Positions 7,588 through 17,900 of a stretch of DNA of 64,000 bases are shown one piece after another (position 1 is the stretch's first letter; each line of letters opens with the position of its first letter). The stretch spans positions 1-64,000 of the forward strand of contig ONKA01000009.1 of assembly GCA_900318265.1 (NCBI GenBank), given 5' to 3'. The stretch is from an uncultured Bacteroidales bacterium (GTDB lineage Bacteria; Bacteroidota; Bacteroidia; Bacteroidales; F082). The notes under the pieces are model-generated. The model worked only from the letters and a program-made list of their open reading frames with translations, searched no databases and was not told where the DNA came from. The position numbers and the translations under genes were made by a program.

Positions 7588-8178
7588 ATGAAAAAATCTA
7601 TCATTTTCGGTGTCCTGGCCATGTTTGCCGTGAGCGCCATGAGTATCCAGAACGTGAATGCTCAAAATGGAACGACAGCTAAGAAAGAGGCTGTGAAACA
7701 AGACTCGAAGCAAAAGCCTTCGAAACCGACTCAGGCCATCAACGAGCCCAAGGAAAAGCCTCAAATGAACCAAGAAGAAAAGACCCAGAAAGGTGCTCCT
7801 ATCCACAAAGCCAAAGGCAACACCTCGAAGAACACGATGCAGAAGCCTGGCAAGATGCAGAAGGAATCCAATTCACAGAACGTCAACGTCAACGGCCAAA
7901 ATGAAGGTAAGGCAGTGAAGCCCGGCCAGAAGAACGACGCCAAAGCTGAAATCAAGAAGGAAGGCCAACCCGCTATGAGAACCGCCCAGCCTCAGCAGAA
8001 GCCCGACGTCAAGGTCCAGAAGAAGGAACAGAAGCCTGACTACAAAAACGAAAGAGTGAAGACCGACACCAAGGTCGACCGTAAGAATGCTGGCCAACCT
8101 CAGCCCAACGCCGTCCGCCCGAAAATCAAGAAGGACAGCCAGACTGAAAAGAAGACCACAGGCTCCAATCCCAAATAA
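7588..8178 (+). CDS. Exported Lys/Gln/Pro-rich low-complexity protein
   Basis: The 196-residue product has a signal peptide (MKKSIIFGVLAMFAVSAMSI, with likely cleavage after VNA). The rest is very hydrophilic and dominated by K, Q, P, N and E, with short recurring units such as KPEQKPD, QQKPDVKVQKKEQK and KKDSQTEKK. No known domain is visible and the mature part is probably disordered and highly basic. It could be a periplasmic or surface polycation, but that is a guess. It is followed by a strong terminator at 8194-8227 shared with the convergent gene. Confidence 0.7.
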   Translation: MKKSIIFGVLAMFAVSAMSIQNVNAQNGTTAKKEAVKQDSKQKPSKPTQAINEPKEKPQMNQEEKTQKGAPIHKAKGNTSKNTMQKPGKMQKESNSQNVNVNGQNEGKAVKPGQKNDAKAEIKKEGQPAMRTAQPQQKPDVKVQKKEQKPDYKNERVKTDTKVDRKNAGQPQPNAVRPKIKKDSQTEKKTTGSNPK

Positions 8179-8193
8179 GCCATAAGTCAAAGC

Positions 8194-8227
8194 AAAAAAA
8201 AGAGGCTCAAGCGAGCCTCTTTTTTTT
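8194..8227. terminator. Bidirectional terminator
   Basis: An A-run, the stem GAGGCTC-AAGC-GAGCCTC and a T-run form a symmetrical terminator between the convergent genes ending at 8178 and 8226. It overlaps the stop codon of the minus-strand polyprenyl synthase. Confidence 0.85.
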
Positions 8228-9197
8228 ATTTCTTTCGTCCCGAAAGCATCTCGGAGTAAGTACGGAGGTGCTTTTTCCTTTCCTCGGGCAGCGCTACGGC
8301 ATCCAAGGCCTCGAAGGCGCGGCGGTCGTAGTCGAGCATCACCGCTTCGACGGCTTCCTTCACGTGCAGGCGGTCGTAGATGGCCTGCACCTCCTCGATC
8401 TTCTCCTCCTCGTCGTGGTCGACGCGCAGGGTGAAGAGGTATTCGAGGCGTTGGCGGTCTTTTGCCGAGGCCAGCTCGAGGGCTTTCAGGTAGAGGTAGG
8501 TCTTCTTGTTGTCGGCGATGTCGCCGCCATGGCGCTTGCCGAACACGGCCACGTCGCTGTAGAGGTCGAGGATGTCGTCCTGCAGCTGGAAGCTCATGCC
8601 CATGTTGATGCCGAAGTCGTAGAGGCGTTGGATGTCGTCGGCAGGTGCGCCCGCCACGGTGGCGCCCATCTGCAGGGCGGTGGCCAGCAGCACGGCGGTC
8701 TTCAGACGGATCATCTCGAGGTATTCGGGGATGGTCACGTTGCCGAGGGTCTCGAAGTTGAGGTCCATCTGCTGTCCCTCGCAGATCTCGATGGCCACCT
8801 TGCCGAGCTGTCGTGCGACTTCGGCGCCTTTTTGGGGCTTCAGCGCATATTGGAAGGCTTGGGCCAGCATGGCGTCGCCGGAGAGGATGGCGATGTCGGC
8901 GTTCCATTTCTGGTACACCGTCTCCATGCCGCGGCGCAGCGGGGCCTTGTCCATGATGTCGTCGTGGATGAGCGTGAAGTTGTGGAAGGTCTCCAAGGCC
9001 AAGGCGGGCCAGAGGGCTTCGTCTTCGTCGCCGTCAAACAGCTCGTTGGCCAGGAGGCAGAGCATGGGGCGAAGGCGTTTGCCGCTTTGGAGCAGGGTAT
9101 AGGCGATGGGTTCGTATAACTCCTTCGGTTGTCCGTTGAGGTCGGCGTTCGCCAGGAAATCGGCGAAACGTTGTTGCAGGTGTTTGATTTTTTCCAT
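8226..9197 (-). CDS. Polyprenyl (farnesyl/geranylgeranyl-type) diphosphate synthase
   Basis: The 323-residue protein has the two aspartate-rich motifs of trans-prenyltransferases: DDIMD at residues 79-83 and DDILD at 207-211, with GKRLRP at 39-44 and KT at about 166. These bind Mg2+-diphosphate and condense isopentenyl diphosphate with an allylic diphosphate. The residues before the first motif decide chain length, but I cannot assign it firmly, so a short-chain ispA-type or a longer-chain quinone side-chain enzyme are both possible. A TAATTTTG promoter box lies at 9220-9227. Confidence 0.88.
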   Translation of the reverse strand: MEKIKHLQQRFADFLANADLNGQPKELYEPIAYTLLQSGKRLRPMLCLLANELFDGDEDEALWPALALETFHNFTLIHDDIMDKAPLRRGMETVYQKWNADIAILSGDAMLAQAFQYALKPQKGAEVARQLGKVAIEICEGQQMDLNFETLGNVTIPEYLEMIRLKTAVLLATALQMGATVAGAPADDIQRLYDFGINMGMSFQLQDDILDLYSDVAVFGKRHGGDIADNKKTYLYLKALELASAKDRQRLEYLFTLRVDHDEEEKIEEVQAIYDRLHVKEAVEAVMLDYDRRAFEALDAVALPEERKKHLRTYSEMLSGRKK

Positions 9198-9219
9198 GAA
9201 AATAGAGGTTTCGATGCCA

Positions 9220-9227
9220 CAAAATTA
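9220..9227 (-). promoter_or_regulatory. -7 promoter box of the polyprenyl synthase gene
   Basis: TAATTTTG on the minus strand, about 23 bp before the ATG at 9197. Confidence 0.5.
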
Positions 9228-9299
9228 AAGATTTTCGCTGGAAACGGATAATTTGGAGCGAAATTTGTGGTTTTTCTTTTATGGAAAAAACAAACACCT

Positions 9300-10355
9300 A
9301 TGAAATACCTCCGACTGATTCCCGCCTTGTTGCTCGGCGCGGCGCTGACCGCCTGCAACACGACCAAGAAACTCTATGAAGCCCAAGAATACGACCAGGT
9401 GATCCAGCGCGTGGCGCCCGACATCTGCGACGGTGACATGAACGCCAGGCATATCAACTACGTGGCGGCCTCCTACCACAAGGCCAACCAGGCCGACCAC
9501 GAACGCATCCAGGCCCTGAAGGCCACGGGTCAGCCCGACGTGTGGCCCGAGATCTACCAGCGTTATTGCAGCATGAAAGGCCGCAACGACGCCTTGGCCT
9601 GCTTCCCGACGAAGGTGAAAAACGGCATGAACTACGTGAAGCTCGACCTCGACGACGACATGACCGTCGCCCGCAACCACGCCGAGGCCTTCCTGGTGGC
9701 CAAGGCCAACCAACTGCTGAACACGGGTTCGGCCGCCGACGCCCTCGAGGCCGACAACTACATCGAGCAGCTGTGGCACACCAACAAGGACAACAGCAGC
9801 CTGCCCGAGTTGCAGAAGAAGAGCCTGCTGCGCCAGGCCGAACGCGTGCTGGTGTCGGTCGACAACGACGACGAGCGGCCGCTGCTGCGCAGCTTCGTCG
9901 ACGCCGTGCTGCATTTCGACGCGGGTGAGGTGCCGGCCAACGTGGTGTCGGCCACGCGCCGCATGCATTTGCGTAGCGACGACGCCGAGGTGCGGGTTGT
10001 CGTCACCGACATCCAAGTCACCCCCGACCGCCTCGACGAGGTGACCTTCAAGGAGACCAATGGCGGCAAGACCGTCGAGGTGACCGACCATTCGCAAAAC
10101 AAGACCGTCACCGTCACGGGCGCCATCAAATACTACGATGCCTACGGTTATCGTTCGTTGGCCTCCATGCCCTTCGAGGTGAAATCCACCTTCAAGAACG
10201 ACTACACCACCATCAAGGGCGACCGCGATGCATGTTCGGCGGAAACGCTGAGCCGTTTGAACACGAAGCCGGTGCCGGTCCCCACGGATGAAAGCATCTT
10301 GCTGGATGCCGCCAAAAAATTGAACGATTTGGTGGCAACGGAAATCCGGAAATAA
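9300..10355 (+). CDS. Uncharacterised lipoprotein
   Basis: The ATG at 9300 gives MKYLRLIPALLLGAALTAC, a clean lipoprotein signal with lipobox LTAC at residues 16-19; a start 33 bp upstream would spoil it. The mature ~330 residues have an all-helical N-terminal half, suggestive of helical repeats. The C-terminal half looks beta-rich (VRVVVTDIQVTPDRL, TVTVTGAIKYYDAYG). I recognise no family. It is probably anchored in the cell envelope. It shares a 102-bp upstream region with the divergent polyprenyl synthase. Confidence 0.75.
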   Translation: MKYLRLIPALLLGAALTACNTTKKLYEAQEYDQVIQRVAPDICDGDMNARHINYVAASYHKANQADHERIQALKATGQPDVWPEIYQRYCSMKGRNDALACFPTKVKNGMNYVKLDLDDDMTVARNHAEAFLVAKANQLLNTGSAADALEADNYIEQLWHTNKDNSSLPELQKKSLLRQAERVLVSVDNDDERPLLRSFVDAVLHFDAGEVPANVVSATRRMHLRSDDAEVRVVVTDIQVTPDRLDEVTFKETNGGKTVEVTDHSQNKTVTVTGAIKYYDAYGYRSLASMPFEVKSTFKNDYTTIKGDRDACSAETLSRLNTKPVPVPTDESILLDAAKKLNDLVATEIRK

Positions 10356-10381
10356 TCGGGAACCCCGAAGGGGTGACAGCA

Positions 10382-10768
10382 TTATTGTCGGGGCTCGTTC
10401 GCAGCCTTCAGCAGCCGTTGCATCACGGAATCCATGATGCGTTCCAGCACCTCGGGGCGCTCCGTATAATACTGCATGTTTTGTGAGAAGATGCTGTCGG
10501 TGATGCCGTAATGCTCGAAGAGCTGGTCATAATAAAACCGCGACATCTTGAGGTAGTCTTTCGGCACGACGGGCGTCGTGTCGTTGGGGTCGCGTTCGCG
10601 TTCTTGCTGTTTCTGGTAGTTGATGTCGGCTTCGATGACCTGCACGTCGGTCATGATGGTGATCATCTCCTGCTCGGTGAGCAGGCGGTCGGGCTTAAAG
10701 CCTTTGTCCTTGCGGCCGCATGCGGTCGCAAGGACAAAGCATAGGATGATGACGGATAACCTCTTCAT
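10382..10768 (-). CDS. DUF4296 domain lipoprotein
   Basis: The 128-residue product has a lipoprotein signal (MKRLSVIILCFVLATACGRK, lipobox ATAC). A DUF4296 domain follows: LLTEQEMITIMTDVQVIEAD, then YLKMSRFYYDQLFEHYGITD and VLERIMDSVMQRL. This family is restricted to Bacteroidota and its function is unknown. The gene begins 6 bp after the recQ stop codon and is surely co-transcribed with recQ, probably as a passenger. Confidence 0.85.
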   Translation of the reverse strand: MKRLSVIILCFVLATACGRKDKGFKPDRLLTEQEMITIMTDVQVIEADINYQKQQERERDPNDTTPVVPKDYLKMSRFYYDQLFEHYGITDSIFSQNMQYYTERPEVLERIMDSVMQRLLKAANEPRQ

Positions 10769-10774
10769 CTTTCA

Positions 10775-12982
<2,208 letters not shown>

Positions 12983-13087
12983 GACGATCTCCTTTTGGTA
13001 TTGTCCGATTTTTTGCGTTATTTTGCAATCTGAATTGAAAAACTACGTTATTGCCTGAGAGCATTTCCGCTCCCAAATCAGCAAACA

Positions 13088-13095
13088 CAAAGTTA
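13088..13095 (-). promoter_or_regulatory. -7 promoter box of the recQ operon
   Basis: TAACTTTG on the minus strand, about 106 bp before the recQ ATG at 12982. Confidence 0.45.
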
Positions 13096-13136
13096 TAGCA
13101 TTTCACCTATACGGCGCAAGTAATTTTTGAGAAAAG

Positions 13137-14102
13137 ATGACAAAAAATGGAGAAATAATTCAATTTGCTACTCAAATTATTGAGAATGAAGCAAATGCAA
13201 TCAATAGCCTGAAAGCCAAACTTGACGGCGACTTCGCCGAAACCGTGGCTTTGATTCTCGAGAACAAGGGCAACCTCGTGTTTTCGGGCATCGGGAAGAG
13301 CGCCCTCATCGCCCAGAAGATCGTGGCCACGATGAACTCAACGGGCACCACGGCCGTGTTTATGCACGCCGCCGATGCCATCCACGGCGACTTGGGCATC
13401 GTACGCGAGGGCGACATTGTGGTCATCCTCTCGAAGAGTGGCGAGACGCCTGAGATCAAGATGCTGGTGCCGCTCATCAAGCTGAGGGGCAACAAGATCG
13501 TGGCCATGGTGGGCAACCGTCAGTCGTATCTCGCCGCGCAGGCCGACTTCGTCCTCGACGTGACCGTCGACGAGGAAGCCATGCCGGGCAGCCTGGCCCC
13601 GACGAGCAGCACCACCGCCCAACTCGTCATGGGCGACGCCTTGGCGCTGATATTGATGAAGTGTCGCGGCTTCTCCACCGCCGACTTCGCCAAGTTCCAT
13701 CCCGGCGGCGCCCTCGGCAAGCAGCTCTACCTGCGCGTGAAGGACCTCTACGTCAACAACGAACGCCCCGAGGTGGGCCCCGACGACAGCCTCACCCGTG
13801 TTATCATCGAGATGACCCACAAACGTCTGGGTGCCACCGTGGTGATGCAGGACGAACGCCTGTTGGGCATCATCACCGATGGTGACTTGCGTCGCATGCT
13901 GATGAAATACCCCAACATCGAGCAGGTGAAGGCTTCGCAGATCATGACCTCCAATCCCAAGACCATCGACACGGAGGCCCTGGTCGTCGACGCCCTGCAC
14001 AAAATGCGCGAGAACAGCATCACCCAATTGCCTGTGGTGCATGAGGGGAAATACCTTGGGATTATTCATTTGCATGATATTTTGAAAGAAGGAATTTTTT
14101 GA
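13137..14102 (+). CDS. kdsD: D-arabinose-5-phosphate isomerase (KpsF/GutQ family)
   Basis: The 321-residue protein has an N-terminal SIS domain (GIGKSALIAQKIVATMNSTG, then HGDLGIV and ILSKSGETPEI) and two C-terminal CBS domains from about residue 205 (VGPDDSLTRVIIEMTHKRLG and QIMTSNPKTIDTEALVVDAL). The FHPGGALGK linker is typical of the family. The enzyme makes arabinose 5-phosphate, precursor of Kdo for lipopolysaccharide. The neighbour lptB exports lipopolysaccharide, which supports this role. The TGA stop at 14100-14102 is the first part of an ATTGATAATTGAC repeat. Confidence 0.92.
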   Translation: MTKNGEIIQFATQIIENEANAINSLKAKLDGDFAETVALILENKGNLVFSGIGKSALIAQKIVATMNSTGTTAVFMHAADAIHGDLGIVREGDIVVILSKSGETPEIKMLVPLIKLRGNKIVAMVGNRQSYLAAQADFVLDVTVDEEAMPGSLAPTSSTTAQLVMGDALALILMKCRGFSTADFAKFHPGGALGKQLYLRVKDLYVNNERPEVGPDDSLTRVIIEMTHKRLGATVVMQDERLLGIITDGDLRRMLMKYPNIEQVKASQIMTSNPKTIDTEALVVDALHKMRENSITQLPVVHEGKYLGIIHLHDILKEGIF

Positions 14103-14137
14103 ATTGATAATTGACAATTGACAATTGATAATTGAGG
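14101..14137. repeat. ATTGACAATTGATAATTGA simple inverted repeat
   Basis: Near-palindromic units of ATTGATAATTGACAATTG fill the short kdsD-lptB gap, beginning at the kdsD stop codon. Related runs occur at 538-570 and, weakly, at 26617-26642. Confidence 0.75.
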
Positions 14138-14145
14138 ATTTCAAG

Positions 14146-14883
14146 ATGAAGTTGAGAACAGAAGAATTGGTCAAGAAATACGGTCAGCGCACTGTGGTTA
14201 ACCAGGTGAATGTTGAACTCGAGCAAGGTGAGATTGTCGGTCTGCTGGGTCCCAACGGGGCGGGCAAGACGACGACGTTCTATATGGTGGTGGGGCTCAT
14301 CAAGCCGTATTCCGGCAAGGTGTACCTCGACGATCAAGACATCTCCGACCTGCCCATGTACCGCCGAGCGCAGATTGGCATCGGCTATCTGGCGCAGGAA
14401 GCCTCGGTGTTCCGTCAGATGACGGTGGAGGACAACATCGCCTCGGTGATGCAGTTCAAGAAAGGGCTCAGCAAGCAGCAGCAGGCCGAGAAGCTGGAAG
14501 GCTTGCTCGACGAGTTCGGTCTGCAGCATGTGCGCAAGAGCAAGGGCATACAACTCTCAGGCGGTGAGCGTCGCCGTACCGAGATCGCGCGTGCCTTGGC
14601 CGTCGACCCCAACTTCATCCTCTTGGACGAGCCTTTCGCCGGCGTCGACCCCATCGCCGTGGAGGACATCCAACGCATCATCTTCAAGCTGAAGCGCAAA
14701 AACATCGGCGTGCTCATCACCGACCACAACGTGCATGAGACGCTGAGCATCACCGACCGTGCCTACCTGCTCTTCGATGGCAAGGTGCTCATGTCGGGCT
14801 CGCCTGAGCAGCTGGCTGCCGACGAGCATGTCCGCGAGGTGTATCTGGGGCACAATTTCATCCTTCACAAGAAGGAGATGTAA
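14146..14883 (+). CDS. lptB: Lipopolysaccharide export ABC transporter ATP-binding protein
   Basis: The 245-residue protein has Walker A GPNGAGKT at 35-42, the signature LSGGERRRTEIARAL and Walker B FILLDEPFAGVDP, with the LptB-type stretch IGYLAQEASVFRQMTVEDNI between them. LptB drives the LptFG transporter that extracts LPS from the inner membrane. I chose the ATG at 14146 because the upstream in-frame start lies inside a repeat. The pairing with kdsD makes a small LPS unit. A strong terminator follows at 14890-14931. Confidence 0.93.
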   Translation: MKLRTEELVKKYGQRTVVNQVNVELEQGEIVGLLGPNGAGKTTTFYMVVGLIKPYSGKVYLDDQDISDLPMYRRAQIGIGYLAQEASVFRQMTVEDNIASVMQFKKGLSKQQQAEKLEGLLDEFGLQHVRKSKGIQLSGGERRRTEIARALAVDPNFILLDEPFAGVDPIAVEDIQRIIFKLKRKNIGVLITDHNVHETLSITDRAYLLFDGKVLMSGSPEQLAADEHVREVYLGHNFILHKKEM

Positions 14884-14889
14884 AGAAGC

Positions 14890-14931
14890 TTTTTAAAGGG
14901 CGGCAAAGCATGCTTTGCCGCCCTTTAAAAA
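14890..14931. terminator. Perfect 42-bp palindromic terminator after lptB
   Basis: TTTTTAAAGGGCGGCAAAGC and its exact complement meet at 14910/14911 with no loop bases. The AT-rich ends give a T-tract in both directions, so it can terminate on either strand. Confidence 0.85.
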
Positions 14932-14934
14932 TGC

Positions 14935-14968
14935 GAATCCCGCAGCAGATTGCTCTGCCGCGGGATTC
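14935..14968. terminator. Second hairpin between the convergent genes
   Basis: GAATCCCGC and GCAGA pair with TCTGC and GCGGGATTC around a TTGC loop. On the minus strand it is followed by a short T-run, so it may terminate the T9SS gene ending at 14996. Confidence 0.65.
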
Positions 14969-14995
14969 TTGAAAAAAACTAATACTATTTGTTTT

Positions 14996-17900
14996 TTATT
15001 GCTCCTTGACGAAGCGCAATGTGGCGTTGCCGAAGTGTACCATGTAGAGACCCGCGGCAAGGTCGCGCACGTTGATCTCTTGGTTCTCGCTGGCGCTGAC
15101 CACCTTCACCAATTCGCCGAGGCTGTTGTAGATCGCAACCGAGGTGTTGGCTTCGATGCCCAGGATGCGGATGCTCTCCTTGGCGGGGTTCGGGTAGACC
15201 ACCAGGTTGGGCTGCTCGTTTTCGCCCACACCAGTGGCGAAGAAGGCCACCAAGGTCATGTCGCTGTTCATCGTGATTATACGCGGATTCTGCGAGTTTT
15301 CATCGCTCCACTTCGAGAAGACGTGACCCGGGTTCGGGAAGGCTTGGATGATGGCCGTGGCGCCTGCCATATAGACACCACCACCGCTCACCGTACCTTC
15401 GGAGGTGTTGCAGATCAGTGTCAGCGTGTAGGTCGTCGTCGAGCTCTCGGCAAACTGTGCCGTGTAGGTGGCGTTGCCCGTTACTGTGATGGTACGCGGG
15501 TTGTCGGTGTTGCCGTCGTTCCAGCCAGTGAACATGTAGCCTTCGTAGGCAAGGGCGCTGATTTCAGTCGTACTGCCTTCGACGAAGGTGCCACCGCCGA
15601 AGACTTGGCCCATTTCCTCGTTGGAGCTCAACACCGTGATGGTGTAGGTCTGGGCTGCGCCAAACTCGGCCACAAACTCGAGGTCGCTGTTCATGATGAC
15701 CGTGCGCGGGTTATCGGTGTTGCCGTCGTTCCATCTCAAGAAGGTGGCATAGGAAGCAGGAATGGCCCTGATTTCGGCTGGTGCACCGGCAGGATAGATG
15801 CCGCCGCCAGTCACTTGGCCTAAGATCGGGTTGCCAGAGGTCACCGTCAGCACGTAGGTTTCGCCACCTGCTGCCATGAACAGAGCGGTGTAGGTGGCAT
15901 TGCCCGTCACCGTAATGGTACGTACATTACTGGTGTTGCCGTCGTTCCAACGCAAGAAGCTGTAGCCGCTGTTAGCCGTGGCCGTCAATGTGACAGAGGT
16001 ACCGTAAGGATAGCTGCCACCACCCGTCACCGTGCCGCCTGCTGTTGGGTTGGCGTTCACCGTAATGGTGTACATGTCGGAGTTGAAGTAGGCGGTGAAG
16101 CTCATGTTGTTGTTCACCGTGACGGTGCGCGGGTTGGTCGTGCTGCCGTCGTTCCAGTGATCGAACGCATAACCGCTGTTAGGAATGGCCGTCAACGTGG
16201 TGGTGGAGCCAGCGGGGAAGGTACCCGTGCCGTTCACCGTGCCTGCGCCAGCAGGTGATACATAAGCCGACACCGTGTAGTAGGTCGAGCCGCCTGCGGC
16301 GAAGGTAGCCGTGTAGGTGGCATTGCCCGTCACCATCACTGTGTGGTTGGGTTCATTCGAGCCGTCGCTCCAGCCGACAAACTCATAGCCGCTATTCGGA
16401 ATGGCCGTCAGCGTGGTGTAGTCGCCGTAGTAGTAGGCACCGCCACCGCTGACGATACCGCCGTTGCTCGGGCTGGCCACCACGGTAATGATGTATTGGT
16501 TACGCGTGAAGTAAGCCGTGAAGTTCATGTTGTTGTTGACCGTGACGGTACGCGGGTTGGCCGTGATGCCGTCCTGCCAATGGTCGAAGGTGTAGCCTGC
16601 ATTGGCTACGGCCTCCAGTGTGGTGACTGTGCCTGCAGGGAAGGTACCCGTACCGGTCACCGTGCCTGCGCCAACGGGGTTGACAGTGGCTGTCACCGCG
16701 TACATGGTGGTACCCACCTCATTGAAGAAGGCCGTATAGGTTTCGCTCTGCGTGACAGTGATAGAGCGCGGGTTGTCGGTGTTGCCGTCGTTCCAACCAG
16801 CGAACTCATAGCCGCTGTTGGCTGTGGCTGTCAAGGTGGCTACGTTGCCGTAGTGGTAGGCACCGCCGCCTGTCACTGTACCAGCACCAGCGGGGCTGAC
16901 GTTGGTGGTGATGACGTAGTTGTCCTGCGTGAAGGTGGCAGTATAGGTAGCGTCGCCCGTGACGGTGATGGTGCGCGGGTTGCTGGAGTTGTTGTCCTGC
17001 CAGTGGGCGAAGGTCCAACCTGGGTTGTTGACAGCCTCCAAGGTAATGCTAGAGCCTGCAGGATATGTGCCGCCGCCCGTGATGGTGCCTGCACCGGAAG
17101 GTGTCACCTCGGTAGTGATGGTGTAGTAGACGACAGGCGTCTCGGCGAAGTAAGCCGTGTAGGTGGCGTTCTCCGTGACGGTGAAGCTATATTGCGGAGA
17201 GTTGCTGACCACGGAGCCGTTCAACTTCCAGCAGTCGAACTGGTAGCCACTGGCCGGCGAGGCAAGCAACGTGCAGGTGGCGCCAGCGGGATAAGTGCCA
17301 CCGCCGCTTACCGTACCCCAGCTGTTGTTGTTGGCATTGACGTTGATGGTGTATTCGGCGGCAGCTTGTGAGATGGCGAAGTCATCGACGTTCCAATGGT
17401 GGCCGTTGGCGCCCATGTACTTGAAGGCGATGCTGATGGTGTGGCCCTTGTATGGGGTCAGGTCTATAGTGCGTTCGGTCCAGCTGGAGGTATAGTCAGG
17501 CTCCGTGTAGAGCAGGGTGTAGTCAGCCGGGACGTAGGCTCCCGTCTTGTCGACGGCAATCCACACGGTGTGCGACTCGCCCGTGCCGTTATTTCCAGAA
17601 TTCTTGGACAAGTAGGTCAACGTGTAGTTGAAGTTGCCGGTAGGCAATGTCACTCTCCTACTATAGAGCCAGCCCACTTGAGCCGTGGAGCTAGGCTTGT
17701 GCCAAATATTCTTGGTTCCATCTGACCATTCGTATAGTTGCCAGTTCTCATCGCCACTCATGTCGGCATCATAACCAGTCCAGCAGGAGCCGTAGCCTGA
17801 GTCGAAATTCCAGCTGTACGGCGCCTCAGCCACAGAGCACGGCGTGAAGGACTCAGTAACGCTCACGTCGTCGATCATCCAAACACGGTCCGAGTTACCT

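Noticed and set aside
15041..15056. GTAGAGACC near the end of the InlB-repeat gene as another palindrome copy
   Set aside because: No complementary arm follows; the bases encode ordinary sorting-domain residues (GLYMVHFG).
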